15,176 nucleotides of DNA from an uncultured Clostridia bacterium (GTDB taxonomy: Bacteria > Bacillota > Clostridia > Oscillospirales > Acutalibacteraceae): positions 1-15,176 of the forward strand of contig CAMOTT010000032.1 of NCBI GenBank assembly GCA_946626015.1, read 5' to 3'. This document shows, piece by piece, positions 1 through 5,904 of the stretch. Each line of letters starts with the position of its first letter. Position 1 is the first letter of the stretch. A program made the translations under genes and the position numbers. The notes beneath the pieces are model-generated. The model searched no databases, was not told the origin of the DNA, and was given only the letters and a program-made list of their open reading frames with translations.

Positions 1-341
1 GCGTAGTCGAAACGCGAGTCCAGGATCCGGTTTGAGGCAAGCATAAGGGCAGATATAAGCAGATTGACGGCAATCCCGGAGAGGGCTATCACCGCGCCCT
101 GTTTAAAAGAAAGCCTTGTATTTTCGCTGCGTTTTATACGCATCCCCGTGGGCAGCAGGGCGATCTCCTCCGGATGGTCGTCAAGCAGGAACATACTCAG
201 CAGGTGGCCGGTTTCGTGGAAAAAGGCCGCCGCTATCCCCAGGGGCAGCTTGCCGCTTTTGTCGGCGGCGCAGAGCAGGGTGACGGCGGCGGCGAACCAA
301 AAGCTGATTTTGACAGTTGTCCCCTTATACCTTAGCGTCAT
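1..341 (-). CDS. M50 site-2 protease, SpoIVFB-like (partial, 3' end outside window)
   Basis: Partial intramembrane zinc metalloprotease; about 113 N-terminal residues are visible and the rest lies beyond base 1. Read on the minus strand it begins MTLRYKGTTVKISFWF and carries the zinc motif HETGH at about residues 42-46 inside a hydrophobic stretch. It then has a hydrophilic loop and a second hydrophobic segment, SGIAVNLLISALML, at about 89-101, which resembles the family's conserved small-residue/Asn motif. An N-terminal hydrophobic segment leading directly into HExxH is typical of SpoIVFB-type site-2 proteases, which cleave pro-sigma-K in sporulating Firmicutes; the exact substrate here is inference. 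The ATG at 341 lies inside the 3' end of the upstream M23 gene (17-nt overlap), has no strong Shine-Dalgarno sequence, and is chosen because it is the only in-frame ATG before the motif. The overlap implies translational coupling. RseP-like or orphan M50 roles remain possible. Confidence 0.8.
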   Translation of the reverse strand, partial: MTLRYKGTTVKISFWFAAAVTLLCAADKSGKLPLGIAAAFFHETGHLLSMFLLDDHPEEIALLPTGMRIKRSENTRLSFKQGAVIALSGIAVNLLISALMLASNRILDSRFDY

Positions 342-1152
342 TAAAATCTATTACGCTTGCCGGGTCGTAACGCTCCCCGTTATATCTGATCTCAAAATGC
401 AGGTGCGGCCCGGTGGATTGTCCGGTGCTGCCCACAAGGGCGATTATCTCCCCGGCGCGCACCACCGCGTCCTCCGGGGCATAGAGCTGCGAACAGTGGC
501 AATAATACGTTTTAAGGCCGCTGCCGTGGTCGATGAGGATATAGTTCCCGGACACGCTGTTGCTGCCCGTTTTCTCCACTCTGCCGTCCAGGGCGCAGGC
601 GATCTTTGCGCCGGTTTTCGCGCCTATGTCAATACCGGTGTGAAAGCTGTTTTTCCCTGTTATAGGGTGGATCCTCTTGCCGAAGGGCGAGGTGATCTTT
701 CCGTACACAGGCACGGTGAAATTTATATTAGCGGAGACGGGGAGCGCGCCGCTGTCATTTTCCGATTGCGGGATATCCTCTCCGCCTTTGCCCTCCCCGC
801 TCTCGGCGGCGGCTTCGGCGGCGGCTTCGGCGGCGGGCTTTTCCGTTTGCGTTTCGCTCTCCTGAATTACAGCCGGAGCGTTGTCAAAAACGTAATTTTT
901 AAATGATTTCATGGCGGCGGATACCGAGGCGGAATAAATATCCCGGCCTATCTTACTGCCGTATATTTTTTGCAGCTCTTTAAAGGCGGGGGAGCCGGCC
1001 TTGCCCATTATCAGCACGGCGAGCACGATAATTGCGCAAACGACGGACTGCACTGTTACCACCCTGCCTATGCAGCTGTTTTTTCTTTCTTCCGTCTTGA
1101 TACTTTTCTTCCTCAAAATCAGTACCGTACCTTTCTGCAGAATAAAATACAT
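325..1152 (-). CDS. Membrane-anchored M23 (LytM) peptidase, possible SpoIVFA-like partner
   Basis: Up to 275 residues: a basic N-terminus, one membrane segment at about 31-50 (VVTVQSVVCAIIVLAVLIMG), an Ala/Glu-rich low-complexity linker at about 100-125, and a C-terminal LytM/M23 domain at about 150-265. The metal and catalytic residues of active M23 enzymes are all visible: H171 and D175 (HTGID), H219 (CHC) and H250/H252 (HLHFE). The domain should lie outside the cell or in the intermembrane space and could cut or bind peptidoglycan. It overlaps the following M50 protease gene, an arrangement like spoIVFA-spoIVFB; Bacillus SpoIVFA is generally described as having a degenerate LytM domain, unlike this one. 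The start is uncertain. The ATG at 1152 falls inside a hairpin, whereas a CTG at 1122 or TTG at 1116 sits downstream of an AGAAAGG sequence and would still retain the membrane segment. A general cell-wall endopeptidase is the alternative. Confidence 0.85.
   Translation of the reverse strand: MYFILQKGTVLILRKKSIKTEERKNSCIGRVVTVQSVVCAIIVLAVLIMGKAGSPAFKELQKIYGSKIGRDIYSASVSAAMKSFKNYVFDNAPAVIQESETQTEKPAAEAAAEAAAESGEGKGGEDIPQSENDSGALPVSANINFTVPVYGKITSPFGKRIHPITGKNSFHTGIDIGAKTGAKIACALDGRVEKTGSNSVSGNYILIDHGSGLKTYYCHCSQLYAPEDAVVRAGEIIALVGSTGQSTGPHLHFEIRYNGERYDPASVIDFNDAKV
803..838. repeat. 12-bp tandem repeat in M23 linker
   Basis: Two perfect and one imperfect copy of a 12-bp unit (TCGGCGGCGGCT on the plus strand). 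It encodes the Ala/Glu-rich linker (AAAEAAAE) between the membrane anchor and the LytM domain. Because the unit is a multiple of three, copy-number change would lengthen or shorten the linker without a frameshift. Confidence 0.7.
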
Positions 1153-1180
1153 CTCCCTGCAATATTATGCGGAGAGATGT
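1149..1180 (-). terminator. Hairpin after DUF2804 gene, possible weak terminator
   Basis: A stem of 13 pairs with one mismatch and one G-U pair (arms 1149-1161 and 1168-1180), followed on the minus strand by ATTTTATT. It lies 36 bases after the DUF2804 stop and covers the first possible ATG of the M23 gene. The U-tract is weak, so it may be a partial terminator or a leader structure rather than a full stop. Confidence 0.5.
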
Positions 1181-1188
1181 GTTTTTAT
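1162..1188 (-). promoter_or_regulatory. Candidate sporulation (sigma-E type) promoter for M23-M50 genes
   Basis: On the minus strand, ATA (1188-1186) is followed by 16 nt and then CATAATAT (1169-1162). This resembles the mother-cell sigma-E pattern of ATA, about 16 nt, CATAcaaT. Transcription would start near 1155, just ahead of the alternative CTG/TTG starts of the M23 gene. The match to the -10 box is partial and it overlaps the hairpin listed here, so this is a weak, context-driven proposal. Confidence 0.25.
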
Positions 1189-1216
1189 GTATTCCACAGT
1201 GTGTTTACGGCGGAGT

Positions 1217-2245
1217 TTAATATTTGTTGTGTACCCGTTCCGCAAAGCAGAGCAGATCCTTGATATCAAGAACCGTGCCGTCATCCAGCACCGCCTTGCC
1301 ACTGAGTCTGCCGAAAACCTGATGCTGATCGCTGATTATGAACTTGACGTCTATCTTCGCGGCCCGGTCAATAATGGGCACAAAGTCCATCTCAAACCTG
1401 CCGTCGCTGGAGGTGAAGGTCCAGGGATCGGTGTAGGAGCTTTCGGGGATGTTGAAGACTATATCGTCCAGCTTGTGAGCCTTGCCGTCATAGAACAGGA
1501 TATTTTCGCTGGCTGCGGAGGTGTCGCCAAAGCCGTAGCCTATATTGAACCCGAAGGGCTTGTCGTTTACAATGCCGTTGCCCGAGCCCCAGTTCCAGGT
1601 ATTGTCGTAAGTCCAGACGCCTCTGCCCCAGTCAAGGGTGCCGAAGTCCGTTTCCGGGTTGAACTCATAGGTCTTGCCGTCATATTTGGCGTAACCCCTT
1701 GCGGGCATACAGTTGATCTTCTGGTTGTAGTAGAAGGCTGTCTTTTTCTCGGCCCAGGGTGTGGCGATCACCATTGTATCCTGCTTTGGACGGGTGAGGA
1801 TGATATCGCAGTAAAAGTCCTTGTCGCCGTCAAAGTTTTTAAAATCGCAGATAAGATGGCGGCTGCCGCTGCTGACGATGAAATTCATTTTCAGCCGCTT
1901 GTCCTCATACAGGGTGTTGCCCTCCTCAGAGGTGGGCGGGAGCTTGAATTTACCCATGGGAAAGGCGTTGAGGATCGTTTCCGTGTGTTCCCATTTCTTT
2001 GAAAAATCAAGCAGAGTGGCGCTTTGCAAGCCGATATATCCGTCGTCCGAGACGGTGAGGGCAACGCCGAAATCGTTGCTTTCGGACAGGATAAGGTAAT
2101 AATCCCATTCCTTTATCCTGAACTTGGGAGCCTTGATAGCCTTGCGGTCATAGATCTGAACCAGAGACCGTGACCAGCCCGGTTCTCTTAAAGTGCCGTC
2201 GGAATTGAGCAGAGGCTGGACAGTTGTTACTTCATGGTTGCGCAT
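1217..2245 (-). CDS. DUF2804 family protein
   Basis: 342 residues with no signal peptide or membrane segment. I recognise it as the DUF2804 family from its overall pattern, for example the stretch around GTLDWGRGVWTYDNTWNWGS at about residues 202-221, the FNIGYGFGD motif just after it, and the N-terminal 'LL..DG...PGWS' opening. The family is all-beta in appearance, found in bacteria and fungi, and has no established biochemical activity that I know of. The ATG at 2245 follows a good Shine-Dalgarno sequence (GGGAGGG). It starts 31 bases after the YhaM-like gene and probably shares its transcript. A hairpin lies downstream. Its Trp-rich, lipocalin- or hydratase-like character hints at binding a hydrophobic ligand, but that is a guess and no function is assigned. 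Confidence 0.85.
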   Translation of the reverse strand: MRNHEVTTVQPLLNSDGTLREPGWSRSLVQIYDRKAIKAPKFRIKEWDYYLILSESNDFGVALTVSDDGYIGLQSATLLDFSKKWEHTETILNAFPMGKFKLPPTSEEGNTLYEDKRLKMNFIVSSGSRHLICDFKNFDGDKDFYCDIILTRPKQDTMVIATPWAEKKTAFYYNQKINCMPARGYAKYDGKTYEFNPETDFGTLDWGRGVWTYDNTWNWGSGNGIVNDKPFGFNIGYGFGDTSAASENILFYDGKAHKLDDIVFNIPESSYTDPWTFTSSDGRFEMDFVPIIDRAAKIDVKFIISDQHQVFGRLSGKAVLDDGTVLDIKDLLCFAERVHNKY

Positions 2246-2276
2246 AGAAATCCCTCCCGTAAATTTTCAGTGTGTA

Positions 2277-3260
2277 TCAAAACTCAACAAAGGGATCCGT
2301 GCCGGAGTCCCCGGAGTGTCTGCCGTGATTGTAAAGACGGCGGTTGTCAAGAGCCCACTGCCGCGAGGTAAATTCCCCCGGACTCACCGAGCTTTCACAG
2401 CTTGAGAAAATGAATACCCGGGCATCCAGCTGGTCAAGAAGAGAGAGCACCTCTGCCTCTAAGAATTTTGGCCTTTGAGCCACGCCGAATTCCGGCTCCC
2501 CGTGGTGGGAGATGAGCATATGCTCAACCAGCATGAGCACGTCCGGATCTATGCCCAGCTCTTTGCCCACGATGCCCACCTGGATGGCTCCCCGGACAAG
2601 GTGACCCACAAGCTCGCCGTCCGCCGAATAAGCGGTGGAGATCCCCAGCTCCGAAACCTGAAGCTCATCGATCTTTGCTATATCATGCAGAATGACCCCT
2701 GTGTACAGCAGGTCGGTGTCTATGAAGGGGTAGACCCTTGAAACGCCCTGAGCCAGCTTTAATATGCTCAGCGTGTGGAACAGAAGGCCGCCGCGCAGAG
2801 CGTGGTGCAGCTTTAATGCCGCGGGCCAGTACATAAGGCGCTCTTTGTTCTGCTCAAGGATGGTTTTTGTCAGCAGTTTAAGGTCGCCGCTTTTAAAGTT
2901 TTCAACGGTCCTTATGATCTCGTTGTACATTTCCTCGCTGCCAAAGGAGGCGCTGGGAACAAAGTCGCCGATGTTAAGCTCGTCGCTTGCGATGGAGGGG
3001 CGGATGCGTTCCACCCGGAGCTGCTCCGCGTCGTTGAAGACCGAAACGGTGCCCCTGACCTTGACTATTGAGTTCACGCCAAACCCGGTGTGGATGTTTT
3101 CTTTATAGTCCCACAGCTTGGCAGAGATCTCCCCGGAGCTGTCTGTGAGCACCATATCAAGATAGGGCACGCCCTTGGCGGTGGTTTTTTTGTCCATGGA
3201 CTTGATAAGGCAAAAGCCCTCTACCGTATTATCGTGGTTGGAAACTGTTTTAAAATTCAT
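2277..3260 (-). CDS. yhaM: YhaM-like 3'-5' exoribonuclease (OB-fold + HD domain)
   Basis: 327 residues from the ATG at 3260 (MNFKTV). The N-terminal nucleic-acid-binding OB fold covers about residues 10-90 (EGFCLIKS, DSSGEISAKLWD). An HD metal-dependent phosphohydrolase domain follows, with HH at about 152-153, H162, HD at 192-193, H220, HH at 252-253 and DQLDA at about 276-280. The C-terminal PGEFT...ALDNRRLY matches the Firmicute YhaM/Cbf1 family of 3'-5' exoribonucleases that trim mRNA and some DNA ends in the cytoplasm. A GTG at 3275 would extend it by five codons but lies in the nrdR terminator stem, and nearby homologues begin close to MNFKTV. No clear Shine-Dalgarno sequence precedes either start, which is unusual for this window. 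It follows nrdR by 59 bases and precedes the DUF2804 gene. Confidence 0.88.
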   Translation of the reverse strand: MNFKTVSNHDNTVEGFCLIKSMDKKTTAKGVPYLDMVLTDSSGEISAKLWDYKENIHTGFGVNSIVKVRGTVSVFNDAEQLRVERIRPSIASDELNIGDFVPSASFGSEEMYNEIIRTVENFKSGDLKLLTKTILEQNKERLMYWPAALKLHHALRGGLLFHTLSILKLAQGVSRVYPFIDTDLLYTGVILHDIAKIDELQVSELGISTAYSADGELVGHLVRGAIQVGIVGKELGIDPDVLMLVEHMLISHHGEPEFGVAQRPKFLEAEVLSLLDQLDARVFIFSSCESSVSPGEFTSRQWALDNRRLYNHGRHSGDSGTDPFVEF

Positions 3261-3267
3261 AGCACAC

Positions 3268-3297
3268 AAAACCACGGCAGGTGGAGATCCCTGCCGT
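3268..3297 (-). terminator. Intrinsic terminator or attenuator after nrdR
   Basis: A perfect 8-bp GC-rich stem, ACGGCAGG (3274-3281) with CCTGCCGT (3290-3297), has an 8-nt loop and is followed on the minus strand by GGTTTTG. It starts 22 bases after the nrdR stop and ends 13 bases before the YhaM start. The U-run is short, so some read-through into the downstream genes is likely, and no separate promoter for them is evident in this gap. Confidence 0.65.
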
Positions 3298-3319
3298 TAC
3301 CTTTCTTATGTCAAGTTGA

Positions 3320-3775
3320 TTATTTCTCACTCAGGAGCTTTGCCAGCTCTTCCATAAAGGTGTTGATATCCTTGAACTGCCTGTAAACGGAGGCAAAGCG
3401 GACGTATGCGACCTCGTCGATATCCTTGAGCTTATCCATTGCCAGCTCGCCGATGTAGCCGGTGGTGACCTCGCGGTCAAGGGAGTTCTGCAAGGTGGTC
3501 TCGATATCGTTTACAGCCGCGTCGAGAGTGTCCAGAGAAACGGGACGTTTTTCACAGGCGCGCAGCATACCGTTGTAAAGCTTGTTGCGGTCAAACACCT
3601 CGCGGGATTTGTCCTTCTTGACCACGACTATTGGCACGTTCTCTATGACCTCATAGGTAGTGAAGCGCTTGCCGCAGCTGATACATTCACGGCGGCGGCG
3701 GATCCTGGTGTTATCGTCCGTGGGACGGGAGTCAATGACCTTGCTCTCATCAAACATACAAAAAGGACATTTCAA
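3320..3775 (-). CDS. nrdR: NrdR, ATP-cone transcriptional repressor of ribonucleotide reductase genes
   Basis: 151 residues, the normal family length. An N-terminal zinc ribbon uses C3, C6 (CPFC), C31 and C34 (CISC) with the conserved basic stretch RIRRRRE between the pairs. An ATP-cone domain follows at about residues 49-139 (VVKKDKSREVFDRNKL...VAYVRFASVYRQF). NrdR senses ATP/dATP and represses nrd genes through NrdR boxes. The start is TTG at 3775: it gives the family N-terminus (KCPFC) and sits 8 nt after AGGAG (3788-3784). The open frame continues to 3931 only because the upstream A/T-rich leader lacks stops; that stretch holds the promoter. A strong sigma-A promoter precedes the gene and a hairpin follows it. 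No nrd genes or NrdR boxes are visible here. Confidence 0.95.
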   Translation of the reverse strand: MKCPFCMFDESKVIDSRPTDDNTRIRRRRECISCGKRFTTYEVIENVPIVVVKKDKSREVFDRNKLYNGMLRACEKRPVSLDTLDAAVNDIETTLQNSLDREVTTGYIGELAMDKLKDIDEVAYVRFASVYRQFKDINTFMEELAKLLSEK

Positions 3776-3783
3776 AACAACCA

Positions 3784-3788
3784 CTCCT
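3784..3788 (-). promoter_or_regulatory. Ribosome binding site fixing the TTG start of nrdR
   Basis: AGGAG on the minus strand, 8 nt upstream of the TTG at 3775. No other start codon nearby has comparable spacing, so it decides the start of nrdR. Confidence 0.85.
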
Positions 3789-3815
3789 AATAATAAGTAT
3801 AAATGTTTAATATAA

Positions 3816-3844
3816 ATTATATCAAACCCGGCGGTAAAAATCAA
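3816..3844 (-). promoter_or_regulatory. Sigma-A promoter of nrdR (extended -10)
   Basis: The -35 box TTGATT (3844-3839), a 17-nt spacer and a perfect -10 box TATAAT (3821-3816) with an upstream TG (extended -10). The predicted transcription start is near 3809, giving a leader of about 34 nt. The remaining gap from 3845 to 4016, between this promoter and the transporter terminator, is A/T-rich to mixed sequence in which I see no gene and only short, weak inverted repeats. Confidence 0.85.
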
Positions 3845-4016
3845 CAAAAAATATATAAAAGAATATTCTGTTTTCGTTGCTTTGTAAAAAATGACCTCAG
3901 CTCCGGCTCTGAGCAAAGAGCTTTTTGGCATTGAGTTTTCAAAATAAGAGTATTTTTACAAAAACCGGGGATGGCCTTACGCGGAAACAGCAGGGCGTAA
4001 AAGGCGGATGTCGTTC

Positions 4017-4058
4017 AAAAAAGAGCTCCTTTCCCGGAAAACGCCGGGAGAGGAACTC
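4017..4058 (-). terminator. Intrinsic terminator of second GPH transporter
   Basis: A stem of 15 pairs with one mismatch and one G-U pair (arms 4023-4037 and 4044-4058) and a 6-nt loop, followed on the minus strand by six T residues (4022-4017). It lies 16 bases after the transporter stop and closes the carbohydrate cassette. Confidence 0.9.
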
Positions 4059-4074
4059 CTGATTTTTCTGCCCG

Positions 4075-5625
4075 TTATTCTGACGGGACCGGTTCTTTTT
4101 GCATTTCCGCCTCAAGCTCGGCTCTGGCTTTCCGGAACTCATCAAGCTCCGCGAGGATATTTTTCTGACGATCCCCGGTGTATCTGTCAAACATAAAGAC
4201 TATTGCGGCAAGAAGGTTGCCGAAAAGGCCGCAGAGGGTGAAGATCGCATAAATGCCCCTCAGGGTCGCGTTGGTCTGAATAGTCTTTTTGCCGTTTTGC
4301 CCTTCGCGGAATTTTATCAGCCAGAACAGACCGTCGCTGAGATTTTTCTTTACCATATCGTTGATCTTGCCCATCAGTCCCTGAGCCGCGAGGAGAAGAC
4401 CGTCGCTGCGCATGGGGTCGCCGTATTTCTTCTCCGCGTACCATTCCATGTAGTCTGTGGAGTCCGCGACAACTATGTTCTTTGCGGTGTTCTGCATATA
4501 GTTCGGCATACCGGACAGGCCTATAAGCATACCGATGATCCATTTCCTGCTGCGGATCGCTTGGATAGCCTTTGAGTGGTCGCCCACAATGCCGCGGCTG
4601 CCGCTTAACGCGCCCATATTGAGCAGAGCCATTATGAGATAGATCAAAGCCGCGTATGAGTAACCGCCGGCGGCAACCTTATGGGCAGGGAACTTGTTGC
4701 ACAGGGAGGGGAACAGGAACAGACCCATATATGAAAGGGCGCCGCTTATCGGGTCGATGACGACCTTCATTCTCTTTTTGTCGAAAACGTTGTCGTACAG
4801 GTATGGCAGCGCGTCGTAGGCAACTCTTCTTATCGCCTCGCACAAAGAAGCCAGCTGTACAATTATAAAGGGGTGATTGTGTAAGATAAGGTTGAGGTTT
4901 TTCTTGTTCCAATGGACTTTTTCCACCGGTTTATCGGTCTCTGTCGGCTGAAAGAAAATACTGCTTGTCATGTCGATCTTAACCGCGGGAGCGTACATGA
5001 AGATAAAGCCTATGGAGCAGAAGCCAAACGCCACAAAGAAGTGCAGCCACTTTTCAGTATTTGAACTGCCCACGAACAAATACATGAGCCACCCCGGCAG
5101 CATCGAACCTACGTTTGCCGCAAGGGAGGAGAGGGTGTAGAAATTCTTCCTGTCCTTGGGGTTTTTCTGAAGCATTTTCAAAGCAAGCACGTTCAGAGCG
5201 ATGCCGTAAAAAGAGTCGCTGATATTGAACAGCAGGCCGAAGAAGGTGACCCACACCAAGTTGAAAAAAGGTGACTTTGAAGGCACGAGGAACAGCATCA
5301 ACGATGCGAGGGTAAAGGGAACGGGCGAGATCATCAGACCAAGCCTGATGTTGCTGCGCTTACTGTTGAGGGAGTCATAAAAAGCGCCGGCAACCGGGGG
5401 AACAAAGAACCCCACGATCGTCAGGATGTTGTTTTTGATAAGCATCCAGCTTGATTTGATGCTGACAAATTCACGGTGGAATTTTTCGCCGTAGGTGGTG
5501 AGGCTGTCCTGCCCCATGCCGTGACCGAAGGAGCCGCCGGCATAAGCCAACTGTTCTTTAAAGGGAATTGACTCGGTGGCGATGTTTTTGTTTTTATAGT
5601 CAATGAGTTTTTGTTTAAGCCCCAT
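4075..5625 (-). CDS. GPH/MelB-type sugar:cation symporter (copy 2)
   Basis: 516-residue polytopic membrane protein of the glycoside-pentoside-hexuronide/MFS type. About 12 hydrophobic segments can be made out, with a long soluble loop around residues 225-250 (PTETDKPVEKVHWNKKN) in the middle and a charged, helical C-terminal tail (LDEFRKARAELEAEMQKE). Characteristic stretches are NPKDRKNFYTLSS after the fifth or so membrane segment and VVADSTDYMEWYAEKKYG followed by RSDGLL. It presumably imports a glycoside or oligosaccharide with Na+ or H+. The ATG at 5625 follows GGAGAGGAG. It is a close paralogue of the next gene upstream (about 40 of the first 60 residues identical), has its own promoter and terminator, and stands downstream of a GH78 rhamnosidase, which suggests a rhamnosylated substrate. 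The substrate is not provable from sequence. Confidence 0.88.
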   Translation of the reverse strand: MGLKQKLIDYKNKNIATESIPFKEQLAYAGGSFGHGMGQDSLTTYGEKFHREFVSIKSSWMLIKNNILTIVGFFVPPVAGAFYDSLNSKRSNIRLGLMISPVPFTLASLMLFLVPSKSPFFNLVWVTFFGLLFNISDSFYGIALNVLALKMLQKNPKDRKNFYTLSSLAANVGSMLPGWLMYLFVGSSNTEKWLHFFVAFGFCSIGFIFMYAPAVKIDMTSSIFFQPTETDKPVEKVHWNKKNLNLILHNHPFIIVQLASLCEAIRRVAYDALPYLYDNVFDKKRMKVVIDPISGALSYMGLFLFPSLCNKFPAHKVAAGGYSYAALIYLIMALLNMGALSGSRGIVGDHSKAIQAIRSRKWIIGMLIGLSGMPNYMQNTAKNIVVADSTDYMEWYAEKKYGDPMRSDGLLLAAQGLMGKINDMVKKNLSDGLFWLIKFREGQNGKKTIQTNATLRGIYAIFTLCGLFGNLLAAIVFMFDRYTGDRQKNILAELDEFRKARAELEAEMQKEPVPSE

Positions 5626-5689
5626 AAATTCTTCTCCTCTCCGAAATTATAAGACAACTTTAAAGCCTGTTTTAAGGAATTTCATGGAT

Positions 5690-5718
5690 ATTGTAGCACA
5701 AAACAAAAATAATTGCAA
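5690..5718 (-). promoter_or_regulatory. Sigma-A promoter of second GPH transporter
   Basis: The -35 box TTGCAA (5718-5713), a 17-nt spacer and the -10 box TACAAT (5695-5690) preceded by TG (extended -10). The start would be near 5683, giving a leader of about 58 nt. The leader contains an imperfect inverted repeat (5658-5677, CTTTAAAG...TTTTAAGG) that could be an operator or a leader stem. This promoter shows that the second transporter can be expressed independently of the first. Confidence 0.75.
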
Positions 5719-5812
5719 CTATATCACAAAAATAAGTGAAAATTATTTCAAAAAAAGTATAAAATACACAAAAACACTTCGGGATACCTGCTGCCGGCTT
5801 GGCCTGCGCGCC

Positions 5813-5838
5813 CTCGGCGCGGATATGACGGCGCCGAG
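5813..5838. repeat. GC-rich perfect inverted repeat between transporter genes
   Basis: CTCGGCGC (5813-5820) and GCGCCGAG (5831-5838) form a perfect 8-bp inverted repeat with a 10-nt spacer. It is embedded in a GC-rich island (about 5770-5857) that contrasts sharply with the A/T-rich promoter region next to it. It lies after the first transporter's terminator and before the second's promoter. No T-run follows on either strand, so it is not an ordinary terminator. Confidence 0.6.
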
Positions 5839-5859
5839 ACCCTCCGCCGGAAACCGCGC

Positions 5860-5894
5860 AAAAAAACAACGGCAGGAAAGCTCCTGCCGTTGTT
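5860..5894 (-). terminator. Strong intrinsic terminator of first GPH transporter
   Basis: A perfect 13-bp stem (arms 5865-5877 and 5882-5894) with a 4-nt loop, followed on the minus strand by a T-run that extends the stem end (5866-5860). It lies 10 bases after the stop of the first transporter and separates the two paralogues transcriptionally. Confidence 0.93.
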
Positions 5895-5904
5895 TGATAA
5901 ACTT

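Noticed and set aside
3776..3931. N-terminal extension of NrdR by 52 codons
   Set aside because: The stretch contains a near-perfect sigma-A promoter and AGGAG ribosome site; NrdR proteins start at the KCPFC zinc ribbon.
3870..3960. Short inverted repeats (AGCTC/GAGCT, CTCAG/CTGAG) upstream of the nrdR promoter
   Set aside because: Stems of only five pairs with imperfect loops; nothing to distinguish them from chance. No small gene with a ribosome site was found there.
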